In this document: positions 24,059 to 32,290 of the stretch, in pieces | Layout: each line of letters starts with the position of its first letter | How positions within the stretch are numbered: position 1 is the stretch's first letter | Source of the DNA: Flavobacterium sp. Root935 | GTDB taxonomy: Bacteria; Bacteroidota; Bacteroidia; Flavobacteriales; Flavobacteriaceae | Assembly: GCF_001429295.1 (NCBI RefSeq) | Contig: NZ_LMJL01000007.1 | Location: 495,819-542,210, forward strand | Length of the DNA stretch: 46,392 nucleotides | Reading direction: 5' to 3' | The notes under the pieces: generated by a model | The model's input: only the letters and a program-made list of their open reading frames with translations | Database searches by the model: none | Told to the model about the DNA's origin: nothing | Translations under genes and position numbers: made by a program

Positions 24059-24478
24059 TTACTGTTCCACGTGAAACATCTTCATTTTTTCTTCTTCCTT
24101 TGCTCTCATTAATTGAGCATCTTCATCCGTTTTATCTTTGTAACCGCAGTAATGAAGTATCCCATGGGAAAGTACTCTTTTCAATTCTTCAGCAAACGAA
24201 ACATTGAAGTCTTTAGCGTTGTCTGCAACACGTTCCACAGATACAAAAATATCTCCATTTAACTCGTTGCCAACAGTATAGTCAAAACTAATAATATCTG
24301 TAAGTGTATCGTGATCTAGATATTCAACATTGATTTTATGTAGATATTCATCATCACAAAATATATAATTGATCTCTCCTTCATTTTTCTTTTCAGAAAC
24401 AATCACAGCACTAAGCCAGTCACTAAAAGCCTGCTCGTCTCCTAAAGTAAAATCAGTTTCGTAATTAAAATTTATCAT
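24059..24478 (-). CDS. ybeY: endoribonuclease YbeY (rRNA maturation factor)
   Basis: This 139-aa metal-dependent RNase acts in 16S rRNA 3' maturation and ribosome quality control. The active site reads LSHGILHYCGYKDK: H105 and H109 are the first two metal ligands, and Asp 115 stands where E. coli YbeY has its third His. The fold also includes EINYIFCDDEYLHKINVEYLDHDTLTDIISFDY and GDIFVSVERV. The last residues, MFHVEQ, are encoded by a parS-like sequence. The start overlaps the DUF4175 gene by 4 bp (ATGA), so the two are translationally coupled. Confidence 0.93.
   Translation of the reverse strand: MINFNYETDFTLGDEQAFSDWLSAVIVSEKKNEGEINYIFCDDEYLHKINVEYLDHDTLTDIISFDYTVGNELNGDIFVSVERVADNAKDFNVSFAEELKRVLSHGILHYCGYKDKTDEDAQLMRAKEEEKMKMFHVEQ
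24063..24078. other. parS: parS-like site inside the 3' end of ybeY
   Basis: TGTTCCACGTGAAACA, 43 bp after the previous site. Read on the minus strand it spells the C-terminal residues MFHVEQ of YbeY before the stop. Confidence 0.75.
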
Positions 24479-27400
24479 TTTGTATTAAAGTATTCTTGAA
24501 CTTTTTGATTAAAATTCGAGCGCAAAGGTAGTGATTGTCTGTTTAATATCTCTACACTGTTTAAATATTCCAATAATGAACTTGGTAAAGCATTCGAACG
24601 ATTACTAAATTCAGCTTTATTGGTTTCAGATTGTCTTTGTGTATCTTGTCCTTGTTGCTGAACTGCGTTGTTTAGTTTCCATAATTCTTGTTGAATATTT
24701 AAGATACGCTGCAGGTTTTCATTCTTAAATCCTTTATTTAAAATTTGCTTTTCTGATTGCTTCATCTGATCGATTACAGATTTGCCTTGAGAATCTAAAC
24801 CTTTCTTCGCTAATTCTTTTTGTAAAGCTTCACGAAGTTTAACCTGTTCTTTGTATATCTCCATTATAGCTTCTGCATCTCCTTCTCCATCTTCACCTTC
24901 ATTTCCATTCTTATCTCCCTTTTCTCCTTTACCGCTTTTTCCATCTTTACCAGAAGAACCTTTATCACCGCTTTTGTTACCTTGCCCTTCTTTACCCTGA
25001 CCTTCTTTACCCTGACCTTCTTTACCTTTTCCACTTTGTCCTTGACCAGACTTTCCTTCTTGACCTTCCCCCGGTTTATCACCAGGCTTTTGACTTGGTT
25101 TCATTCCCTCTTTCATTTTATCAGCAAGTCCTTTTTGTTTCTGAATAATATCTGGTAGTTGCATCCCTTGACCATCTCCTGGTTTAGGTTTTCCCGCTCC
25201 CGGTTTAGACATGGACATCTGCATATTATTCAATAAATCACTCAAGAAATCAGCTAACTTATTGGCGGATGAAACTGCATATTGCTGGTGTGAAACTCCT
25301 CTTGGAATTTGAACATCGGTTAGAGTTTCTATAGCTTTATCCATATTGTATTGTACGTTTCCAATTTCTTTTGTTACGTCTTCAGCTACTTTTGGATTAC
25401 GTAGTGAAAGTGCAAACAAACTATCATCAACATGTCTGAATTGTTGTTTCAAATTCTGCTGAATTTTAATGTTTTTTGTAAATGCAGATGAACCCAATTT
25501 CATAGATTTAAACTGTTTCATTACATCTTCTTGTGATAAAGAATATGCTAAAAGGTTGTCTAGAATCTGACGAAGCATTGCGACATCTTCTTCCATCTGT
25601 TCTTGCTCGCCGCCTTCCATTTCGCTCTGCATTTCCTGAGCCATGCTTTTCATTTTCTTTGAAGCACTTTTCTGTTTTGGCTTAGCCGAAGAAGTATTCT
25701 TTTTACTTAATTCTTCTGAAGCTTTTTGAAGATCATTATCTACATCCTTCTCTTTTGAAGCATCAGATGGAATGTCCAAAGGTTTCTTCAAAGTCTTATT
25801 TTCCTCTTTCAAATCTTTTAAATCTTCTTGAATTTTATCAAAAGATTTATTGATTTCATCTTGTTTTTCTTTCGTATTTTCTTTCTCTTTATTAGATAAC
25901 TGTTCCTGTTGTTCTGACAGTTTATTTAGTTTCTCAGCAACTTGTTCTGCTTTCTTAGAAACATAAAAACGCTTGGTCAACTCAACCAATTGTTCTAAAT
26001 TACGAGATTGGTTTTTGCTGATCTGTTTGAACTTTTCCATTTTATCAAACAATTCTTCACTGTTTAATTTATCGTTTAAGTTCTTCAATTCGTCTAATAA
26101 TTTCTGATTCTTTTCTAAATCTTTTTGTGCATTATCTAAACGTTTTTGTAAATCTTCAGCCGTTTTATCTTTCTTATCATCCTTAAATTTATCTAAGTTC
26201 TGATTCATTTTTTCAGAAAACTGTTTCATCATTTCGTCTTGTTGTTTCTGACGTTTGATAAAATCATTGATCTTCTGCTGATCTTTAAACTCTAAATTAT
26301 CTTTCTCTTTTCCGGTATTTTGAAGCTTATCCATTTCTGAAATCTGCTTGTTTTGGTTCTTCAAAGATTTAGATAAACTACTTATATTTTGATTTTGCTG
26401 TTGCAATTCTTGATCTTGAATCTCGTCTGTTGTAGCTACTCGATCTGAAAACGTTGAAGACTTTGTACTCTTAAAACCATGTGTCGCATCATTATCAAAA
26501 ACTTCAAAATAGTATTCGTATGAAACTCCTTCTTCTACTGGAAGGTTACTCGGAAAATTAAAAACAAACTGATCAAATACACCAGCCTTTACCGGAATGT
26601 TTCCACGTTTAGCAGACTGAGGTTTGTTACGTTCGTAGTATACAATTTGTAGTTTTGAAAGTCCGTAATCATCACCTAATCTTCCTAAAATATAGTTCTT
26701 ATCCAGCTTCAAACTATCTGGTGCAGGCCCAACATTGATGGTTGGGAACTGATCTTTGATAACAGACAGCTGATAATCTAGTTTTTCGTAGTTTTTAACC
26801 TTATCATTTGACGTAAGAATTTGATATTCTGTATTTTGACTAATATTTTTAGCCAATTTAAAGTCATTTTCTATCTTATTAAATCTAAAAACTTCATTAT
26901 CTCTTTTCCATATAATTTCTTGAGTCGATTTGGTATTCATTTTCCAAGTTACTGTTGTTCCCTCTGGTACAATTGCGTTTCCAGTTCCCTGAATTGTCTC
27001 AGATTTTTTCTTTAAGTAAGAAGGAAAATTTAAAACCATTTCGAAGTTTGCAATAGATGGAACTGTAATAACTTTCAATTCATATTCTTGAGAAGTAACA
27101 TTATTTCCTTCAAAAGAAAAGCTAATATCTTCTGCTGGTTTTTCAACTTTAAATTCAAACTTTCCTGGCTGTGAAGATTCCATAAAATAACTTTCATCAC
27201 CAATATGGATCATGACATTTTCTGGAACAACATTCCCAACTGATTCCATTTTGATCACGAAATCTTTGTTTTGTTCTGCTTGTAAATTAGAATTTAAAAC
27301 CACAAATTTAAAAGGAGCAGGTGGCAAAAATGCAGAATTGAAATGCACTACCCTATTCAAACTTTGAGAAATAATATTGCTATTTCCAGAAATATAAAAC

Positions 27401-27900
27401 ACGGCAAAAAGCAAAACTGGAACCAAGGCCAATGGCAGATATTTTTTATTAGCTTTAAAATTAATGGCATTTCCAAAAGGAATTGGCTGAAGTGAATTTG
27501 CTTTTTGTTCTATCGAAGCCAAAACCAATTCAGAACTTTCAGCATTATTATCAGCTGATAATTGTAAAAAGTTAGTTAGTTTATCACTTACTTCTGTAAA
27601 ATGGTTTCCAATAATTTTTGAGGCCTGAGTATAATCTATTCCTTTTTGAAGTTTAAATAATTTAAACAAAGGGAAAATAATTAATCGAACCAGAAGGAAA
27701 ACTTCAACGGCAATAAATAACCAGAATAGAAAAGTTCTTCCCAAAGGTTTTAACCATAGAAAGTACTCTACAAAAAGCGTAAATAAAAAATACAATAAAC
27801 CAAAACCAGTAAAAAGAAGCATTCCTTTTATCAGTTCGTTGGTATAATATTTCTTAATGAAAGCCTCGAGCTTCTGATATATAGCAGATGTTGTTTTCAA
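24475..27900 (-). CDS. DUF4175 family large membrane protein
   Basis: This 1141-aa protein has two N-terminal membrane helices (about 22-45 and 52-75) and a third near 153-170. A beta-rich extracytoplasmic region follows (about 190-480, with NFEMVLNFPSYLKKKSE and SYEYYFEVFDND). Next is a long Lys/Glu/Gln coiled coil (about 485-760), a Met/Gln-rich part (MAQEMQSEMEGGEQEQMEE), and a Gly/Lys-rich low-complexity stretch with repeated GKEGQ. It ends in a helical domain (NLQRILNIQQELWKLNNAVQQQ). Bacteroidota DUF4175 proteins have this layout and no settled function. It is the first gene of a unit with ybeY. A near-consensus -7 (TACTTTTA) lies upstream on the minus strand. Confidence 0.88.
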   Translation of the reverse strand: MKTTSAIYQKLEAFIKKYYTNELIKGMLLFTGFGLLYFLFTLFVEYFLWLKPLGRTFLFWLFIAVEVFLLVRLIIFPLFKLFKLQKGIDYTQASKIIGNHFTEVSDKLTNFLQLSADNNAESSELVLASIEQKANSLQPIPFGNAINFKANKKYLPLALVPVLLFAVFYISGNSNIISQSLNRVVHFNSAFLPPAPFKFVVLNSNLQAEQNKDFVIKMESVGNVVPENVMIHIGDESYFMESSQPGKFEFKVEKPAEDISFSFEGNNVTSQEYELKVITVPSIANFEMVLNFPSYLKKKSETIQGTGNAIVPEGTTVTWKMNTKSTQEIIWKRDNEVFRFNKIENDFKLAKNISQNTEYQILTSNDKVKNYEKLDYQLSVIKDQFPTINVGPAPDSLKLDKNYILGRLGDDYGLSKLQIVYYERNKPQSAKRGNIPVKAGVFDQFVFNFPSNLPVEEGVSYEYYFEVFDNDATHGFKSTKSSTFSDRVATTDEIQDQELQQQNQNISSLSKSLKNQNKQISEMDKLQNTGKEKDNLEFKDQQKINDFIKRQKQQDEMMKQFSEKMNQNLDKFKDDKKDKTAEDLQKRLDNAQKDLEKNQKLLDELKNLNDKLNSEELFDKMEKFKQISKNQSRNLEQLVELTKRFYVSKKAEQVAEKLNKLSEQQEQLSNKEKENTKEKQDEINKSFDKIQEDLKDLKEENKTLKKPLDIPSDASKEKDVDNDLQKASEELSKKNTSSAKPKQKSASKKMKSMAQEMQSEMEGGEQEQMEEDVAMLRQILDNLLAYSLSQEDVMKQFKSMKLGSSAFTKNIKIQQNLKQQFRHVDDSLFALSLRNPKVAEDVTKEIGNVQYNMDKAIETLTDVQIPRGVSHQQYAVSSANKLADFLSDLLNNMQMSMSKPGAGKPKPGDGQGMQLPDIIQKQKGLADKMKEGMKPSQKPGDKPGEGQEGKSGQGQSGKGKEGQGKEGQGKEGQGNKSGDKGSSGKDGKSGKGEKGDKNGNEGEDGEGDAEAIMEIYKEQVKLREALQKELAKKGLDSQGKSVIDQMKQSEKQILNKGFKNENLQRILNIQQELWKLNNAVQQQGQDTQRQSETNKAEFSNRSNALPSSLLEYLNSVEILNRQSLPLRSNFNQKVQEYFNTK

Positions 27901-27965
27901 AATAAATCTGTTTTGATTATAACCTATAAAAGTAGTAATTATAAAGATTCAAATTCCAAAAAATT

Positions 27966-28010
27966 AAATTCCAAATTCCAACTATTCACTGTGTTTGGAA
28001 TTTGGAATTT
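27966..28010. repeat. intergenic palindrome of AAATTCC words
   Basis: Perfect 16-bp arms AAATTCCAAATTCCAA (27966-27981) and TTGGAATTTGGAATTT (27995-28010) enclose a 13-nt loop. Each arm is itself a direct repeat of a 7-bp word. It lies just upstream of the gltX promoter; related words occur at 23645 and 44155-44188. Confidence 0.85.
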
Positions 28011-28037
28011 TAAAAAATTGGGATTTATCTAAAGTTG

Positions 28038-28045
28038 TATCTTTG
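28038..28045 (+). promoter_or_regulatory. gltX promoter
   Basis: TATCTTTG matches TAnnTTTG, with TTG at 28018-28020 (17-bp spacer). It lies within the longer reading frame that begins at 27995, so translation must start after it, at 28064. Confidence 0.75.
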
Positions 28046-28063
28046 CATCAAAATTTTAAACAA

Positions 28064-29569
28064 ATGTCAAAGCAAGTTCGCGTGCGTTTTGCACCAAGTC
28101 CAACTGGACCATTACATATTGGCGGAGTTCGTACTGCCCTATTTAATTATTTATTTGCAAAAAAACATAACGGTGTTTTTTATCTTCGAATTGAAGATAC
28201 AGATCAGACCCGTTTTGTTCCAGGTGCAGAGGCTTACATTATGGAAGCCCTTGAATGGTTAGGAATTGCTCCTGAAGAAACTGTAGGGAAAAATGAAAAA
28301 TTTGGTCCATACAGACAAAGCGAACGTAAAGATTTGTACCAGCAATATGCCGATCAATTAATAAATTCTGGCTGGGCTTATTATGCTTTTGATACTCCTG
28401 AAGCTTTAGATGCACATAGAAAACAACACGAAGCTGAAGGAAAAACATTTATTTACAATCATCACAATCGTGAAAAACTAGATACTTCATTAGTAATTTC
28501 TGCAGAAGAAACTGCTAAAAGAATTGAAAATGGAGAGCATTATGTAATCCGTTTTAAAACTCCGGTTGATGAAACTTTACATTTGAAAGATATTATTCGC
28601 GGAGATGTTAAGTTTGAAACTAATCTTTTGGATGATAAAGTTTTGTTTAAAAGTGATGGAATGCCAACATACCATTTAGCAAATATTGTAGATGATCATT
28701 TGATGGAAACTTCACACGTTATTCGTGGCGAAGAATGGCTGCCATCTATGCCACTTCACGTTTTATTATACAAAGCATTTGGTTGGGAAGCTCCAGAATT
28801 TGCTCATTTACCTTTGATTTTAAAACCAATTGGAAATGGTAAATTATCAAAAAGAGATGGTGATAAAATGGGATTCCCAGTATTTCCTTTAGAATGGAAA
28901 ACTGAAGAAGGAGTTTCATCTGGTTACAGAGAAAAAGGATTTTTCCCAGAAGCTGTTGTCAACTTCCTAGCTTTATTAGGATGGAATGATGGAACTGATA
29001 AAGAATTATTTTCTTTAGAAGAATTAGCTCAATCTTTTGACTTGAACAGAGTGCATAAAGCTGGAGCTAAATTTGATCCGGAGAAAAACAAATGGTTCAA
29101 TCACCAATATTTAGTCAAACAAAATGATGAGGATTTAGCTAAAGCCTTCACTCCTATTTTACAGGAAAAAGGAATTGACATTTCTAAATATGACATCACA
29201 AGAATTGTTTCATTAATAAAAGAAAGAGCGCATTTTGTTTCTGAATTTTGGGATCTAACAGATTTCTTTTTCCAAGCTCCAACATCTTATGATGAAAAAG
29301 CAAGCAAGAACTGGAAAGAAGAAACTCCACCTTTAATGCAAGAATTGATTTCTACTCTAGAATATATTGATGGTTTTGATTCGGCAAATATTGAAAGTGT
29401 TGTAAAAGATTGGTTAACCAAAAACGAAATCGGAATGGGTAAAGTTATGCAGCCTTTCCGTTTAAGTTTGGTTGGAGCTCTTAAAGGTCCTCACCTATTT
29501 GACATTGTTGAAATCATTGGAAAAGAAGAAACTATTTCGAGAATTCAAAAAGCGATAGCTACTTTATAA
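28064..29569 (+). CDS. gltX: glutamate--tRNA ligase
   Basis: This 501-aa class I synthetase charges tRNA-Glu. The start MSKQVRVRFAPSPTGPLHIGG was chosen over an upstream in-frame codon because the promoter lies between them. The HIGH motif is in PTGPLHIGGVRTALFNY and the KMSKS loop is GNGKLSKRDGDKMGFP. The intervening DTPEALDAHRKQHE and HVIRGEEWLPSMPLHVLLY match GltX. The length is usual. A separate GlnRS exists in the window (33420-35537), so this enzyme is probably discriminating rather than also charging tRNA-Gln. No operon partner. Confidence 0.97.
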   Translation: MSKQVRVRFAPSPTGPLHIGGVRTALFNYLFAKKHNGVFYLRIEDTDQTRFVPGAEAYIMEALEWLGIAPEETVGKNEKFGPYRQSERKDLYQQYADQLINSGWAYYAFDTPEALDAHRKQHEAEGKTFIYNHHNREKLDTSLVISAEETAKRIENGEHYVIRFKTPVDETLHLKDIIRGDVKFETNLLDDKVLFKSDGMPTYHLANIVDDHLMETSHVIRGEEWLPSMPLHVLLYKAFGWEAPEFAHLPLILKPIGNGKLSKRDGDKMGFPVFPLEWKTEEGVSSGYREKGFFPEAVVNFLALLGWNDGTDKELFSLEELAQSFDLNRVHKAGAKFDPEKNKWFNHQYLVKQNDEDLAKAFTPILQEKGIDISKYDITRIVSLIKERAHFVSEFWDLTDFFFQAPTSYDEKASKNWKEETPPLMQELISTLEYIDGFDSANIESVVKDWLTKNEIGMGKVMQPFRLSLVGALKGPHLFDIVEIIGKEETISRIQKAIATL

Positions 29570-29590
29570 TTAGAATTCGAATTAAAATTG

Positions 29591-29630
29591 AAACGCTAAG
29601 AAACATATCACAAATGTTCTTAGCGTTTTT
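29591..29630 (+). terminator. gltX terminator
   Basis: AAACGCTAAGAA and TTCTTAGCGTTT form a stem with a T run; inner AACAT/ATGTT bases extend it. Confidence 0.85.
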
Positions 29631-29702
29631 TTAATGTCTAAAAATTTTATTTTAGAAGAATTTTCGTAATTTACCAAAATCATAAACATAAATTTTATAA
29701 CC

Positions 29703-30686
29703 ATGGGTACAGGATTAATTATCTTTTTAGTATTGGCATTCTTCATTTTCATGTCTTCTTTCTTTACAGTAAAACAGCAGAGTTCTGTCATAATAGAAAG
29801 ATTCGGAAAATTTCAGAGTGTTAGAAATTCAGGATTACAACTTAAAATTCCGTTGGTAGATAGATTGGCCGGACGTGTAAATCTTAAAATCCAGCAATTA
29901 GATGTTATCATCGAAACTAAAACTAAAGACAACGTTTTTATTAAAATGAAAGTTTCAGTTCAGTTTAAAGTAATTCAGGATAAAGTGTATGATGCATTTT
30001 ACAAACTAGAATATCCACACGATCAGATTACGGCTTACGTTTTTGACGTTGTCCGTGCCGAAGTTCCGAAACTAAAACTGGATGATGTTTTTGAAAGAAA
30101 AGATGATATCGCAATTGCGGTAAAAAGAGAATTGAATGAAGCAATGACTACTTACGGTTATGATATTATCAATACTTTGGTAACTGATATTGATCCAGAT
30201 ATTCAGGTAAAAAATGCAATGAACAGAATCAACGCGGCTGACAGAGAAAAAACTGCAGCAGAATTTGAAGCAGAAAGTTCAAGAATTAGAATCGTTGCAA
30301 AAGCAAAAGCAGAAGCAGAAAGTAAACGTTTACAAGGTCAAGGTATTGCAGATCAACGTCGTGAAATTGCTAGAGGTCTTGTAGAAAGTGTTGAAGTTTT
30401 GAATAATGTTGGAATTAATTCTCAAGAAGCATCTGCCTTAATTGTGGTTACACAACATTATGATACTCTACAATCTATCGGATCTGATACAAACTCTAAC
30501 TTGATTCTTTTACCAAACTCACCACAAGCCGGAAGTGACATGTTGAATAATATGGTTGCTTCTTTTTCAGCTTCTAACCAAGTTGGCGAAATGATGAAGA
30601 AAAATAATAAAAAAGTAGAAAAACCAAAACAAATAAAACCTCAATCTGGTTATGAAGATGATATTCAACCAGATGTTCAACAATAA
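29703..30686 (+). CDS. SPFH/Band 7 (stomatin-like) membrane protein
   Basis: This 327-aa protein has one N-terminal membrane helix (GLIIFLVLAFFIFMSSFF) and then an SPFH domain: QQSSVIIERFGKFQSVRNSGLQLKIPLVDRLAGRVNLK, TKDNVFIKMKVSVQFKVI and YPHDQITAYVFDVVRAEVPKLKLDDVFERKDDIA. A helical segment rich in Ala/Glu follows (AKAKAEAESKRLQGQGIADQRREIARGLVESVE), as in stomatins. The C-terminus is charged (KKNNKKVEKPKQIKPQ). It should form membrane microdomain rings. No NfeD partner is adjacent. It ends at a terminator shared with the convergent small gene. Confidence 0.92.
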   Translation: MGTGLIIFLVLAFFIFMSSFFTVKQQSSVIIERFGKFQSVRNSGLQLKIPLVDRLAGRVNLKIQQLDVIIETKTKDNVFIKMKVSVQFKVIQDKVYDAFYKLEYPHDQITAYVFDVVRAEVPKLKLDDVFERKDDIAIAVKRELNEAMTTYGYDIINTLVTDIDPDIQVKNAMNRINAADREKTAAEFEAESSRIRIVAKAKAEAESKRLQGQGIADQRREIARGLVESVEVLNNVGINSQEASALIVVTQHYDTLQSIGSDTNSNLILLPNSPQAGSDMLNNMVASFSASNQVGEMMKKNNKKVEKPKQIKPQSGYEDDIQPDVQQ

Positions 30687-30695
30687 TTGTAAAAT

Positions 30696-30724
30696 AAAAA
30701 AGAGGCTTAACGGCCTCTTTTTTT
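30696..30724. terminator. bidirectional terminator
   Basis: AAAAAAGAGGC and GCCTCTTTTTTT form a stem between the SPFH gene and the convergent small gene, overlapping the stop codon of the latter. Confidence 0.85.
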
Positions 30725-30961
30725 ATTGGTAAACCAATTGATAACAAATGGTAATATAGATTGAAGTATTTGCGGATACGAATTTTTAAAATAATCTGTA
30801 TACGATGAAACAAATCCGTTTACAATATTTTGCGGAGTTATGCTTTCTTTTGTTCTCTGAAAACTTAAAACCAATTTCTGATAATTGATATCTTTTTCCA
30901 ATTTTAAGATTTCTAAATCTCTGTCAATTTCAGCATAAGATGAGTATTTTTTCTTTTCCAT
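30707..30961 (-). CDS. small DUF6327-like protein
   Basis: This 84-aa protein starts at ATG 30961 (MEKKKYSSYAEIDRDLEILKLEKDINYQKLVLSFQRTKESITPQ); a TTG three codons upstream is less likely. The remainder is amphipathic helix with the C-terminal segment SILPFVINWFTNKKRGR, which could touch the membrane. The Bacteroidota family is known next to a holin-like gene and a YtxH gene, as here. It sits 5 bp after the stop of the holin-like gene. Function unknown. Confidence 0.75.
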   Translation of the reverse strand: MEKKKYSSYAEIDRDLEILKLEKDINYQKLVLSFQRTKESITPQNIVNGFVSSYTDYFKNSYPQILQSILPFVINWFTNKKRGR

Positions 30962-30966
30962 AATTC

Positions 30967-31317
30967 TCAATCGTTAAAAAATATTTCTGAAAACTTTTCT
31001 AAAATTGGTCCTTCAACCATTTTATCTTTTATAAAGAAAAGTAAAATACTAAATAATAGATAGATCCCTCCTACTGCTAAAAATCCTAGAGCATTACTGC
31101 CTAACAAATCTCCAAAAGCATACGCTGCTGCAAAAGATCCAAAAATCAAAACCATACTAAAACACAATAATATCAACGTGAATTTAAAAATTAGCGTTGT
31201 TGATTTCATTGCAACTTTAAAACCCCAAAGTTTATAATAGGCCAAATGACTGTCGATGTAAACTTTAGTCTGATCCTGAATTTTTTCGGTGTTTTCTTTT
31301 AACTCTTCAAAAGCCAT
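30967..31317 (-). CDS. phage-holin-III-like / membrane protein of envelope trio
   Basis: This protein is about 116 aa from ATG 31317 (MAFEELKENTEKIQDQTKVYI). The frame extends upstream to 31371 with a hydrophobic stretch, but the terminator hairpin at 31341-31382 lies there. It has an N-terminal amphipathic helix and two membrane helices (STTLIFKFTLILLCFSMVLIFGSF and LGFLAVGGIYLLFSILLFF). The pattern resembles the Phage_holin_3_6 (DUF1469)-like family of Bacteroidota. With the neighbours it forms a small envelope-stress-like set; no phage genes are nearby, so a lytic role is unlikely. Confidence 0.75.
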   Translation of the reverse strand: MAFEELKENTEKIQDQTKVYIDSHLAYYKLWGFKVAMKSTTLIFKFTLILLCFSMVLIFGSFAAAYAFGDLLGSNALGFLAVGGIYLLFSILLFFIKDKMVEGPILEKFSEIFFND

Positions 31318-31340
31318 AACTAGATTTTTTAAAATAAAAA

Positions 31341-31382
31341 AAGCACAAAACTGTCTTATAAAAATAAGCAAGTTAAGTGCTT
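31341..31382 (-). terminator. terminator/attenuator after YtxH gene
   Basis: On the minus strand GAAGCACTTAACTTG and a matching arm (CAGTTTTGTGCTT) enclose CTTAT-TTTT-ATAAG, followed by a T run. It is 24 bp upstream of the next ATG, so it may also attenuate that gene. Confidence 0.65.
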
Positions 31383-31403
31383 CTTGTACAATTTAATAGA
31401 TTT

Positions 31404-31730
31404 TTATTTTTGAAGTTTAGCGTTTTGTGCTTTTAAATCAGCCAATTTAGATTCTAAAAAAGTGATCACTTCTTCTGTCTTATGACTTACATTTGAAAGT
31501 AAATCATTTAAAGTTCCATCAAGATTTTTGGTTGCACCTGTGAATTTTTCACGTAGTACTTCAGAACTTGCTTCAAATGAATCCTGCAAATTATGTTTTG
31601 CATCATCAATTCCTTCTTTAATTTTAGCTCGAGTTTTTGATCCTTTTTCTGGAGCAAATAAAATCCCGATTGCCGCTCCTACTGCAGCACCAGCTAAAAT
31701 TGCTGCAATTGTATTTGAATTATTAGACAT
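31404..31730 (-). CDS. YtxH domain-containing protein
   Basis: This 108-aa protein has a small N-terminal membrane helix (TIAAILAGAAVGAAIGILFAPEKGSKTRAKI), the Gly/Ala YtxH signature, and then a long helical tail with coiled-coil character (HNLQDSFEASSEVLREKF and more). YtxH proteins in Bacteroidota are usually linked to stress and appear with holin-like and DUF6327-like genes, as here. A near-consensus -7 (TATCTTTA) lies on the minus strand 20-27 bp before the ATG. Confidence 0.85.
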   Translation of the reverse strand: MSNNSNTIAAILAGAAVGAAIGILFAPEKGSKTRAKIKEGIDDAKHNLQDSFEASSEVLREKFTGATKNLDGTLNDLLSNVSHKTEEVITFLESKLADLKAQNAKLQK

Positions 31731-31810
31731 AATATTTCTTTTTTAGTGATTAATAAAGATAGTTCTTTTTTAAAATGCTAAACAGTAAAATTCAAAATTT
31801 AACAATAGAA

Positions 31811-32290
31811 TTAATACACATAAGTAACTGCTTCATATTTTCCATCACCTTTTTCAACAATACTCACAAAAGGAGAACCATTTGAAGCCGACTTAGATTT
31901 TATTCTCATAGCAGTTTGTTTCTGGTTTGCAATTGGCGGTTCACCTTTTGTCCTTGTCGAGACACCAGTAAAACTAGCAGATTGCTTCAGTCCTATTGTC
32001 TTTTCCTGAGGCAGAACAGTTACCATTTTGTAATCATCTTTTGAATCTACTATTATTTTATCAGAAATTTTTTGAGTTTGTTTGGTTTGCTTATTCGTAA
32101 TTGATGAAACAGCATGTTTGCTAATTTTAATTTCTTCTGAACTTCCGTTTAGTGAATAATAAATTAAACCATTTTCGTTTTTTATGAAATTAACATCAAG
32201 TTGTTCACCATTGTGTTTTGTAATTTGATGTGTTTGTGAAATTGCAACATTTGCAAATAACATTGCTAGCGTAAAATATAAAATTTTCAT
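31811..32290 (-). CDS. secreted protein of unknown function
   Basis: This 159-aa protein has a signal peptide (residues 1-18, ending VAISQ). It then reads HQITKHNGEQLDVNFIKNENGLIYYSLNGSSEEIKISKHAVSSI, a beta-rich pattern seen in small Bacteroidota proteins that begin with a KHNGxxL motif. The C-terminal half is Thr/Lys-rich without clear domains. It lies at the edge of the AT-rich gene-less region and has no recognisable neighbours in the same unit. Confidence 0.65.
   Translation of the reverse strand: MKILYFTLAMLFANVAISQTHQITKHNGEQLDVNFIKNENGLIYYSLNGSSEEIKISKHAVSSITNKQTKQTQKISDKIIVDSKDDYKMVTVLPQEKTIGLKQSASFTGVSTRTKGEPPIANQKQTAMRIKSKSASNGSPFVSIVEKGDGKYEAVTYVY

Noticed and set aside
24864..25082. 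Lys/Val-rich ORF inside the DUF4175 gene
   Set aside because: It is a frame shadow of the Gly/Lys repeat.
27995..28063. Longer N-terminus for gltX starting at 27995
   Set aside because: The gltX promoter (28038-28045) lies inside this extension, and the canonical MSKQVRVRFAPSPTG start follows it.
30967..31317. Prophage remnant because of the holin-like protein
   Set aside because: No other phage genes are nearby, and the YtxH/holin-like/DUF6327-like trio is a common chromosomal set in Bacteroidota.
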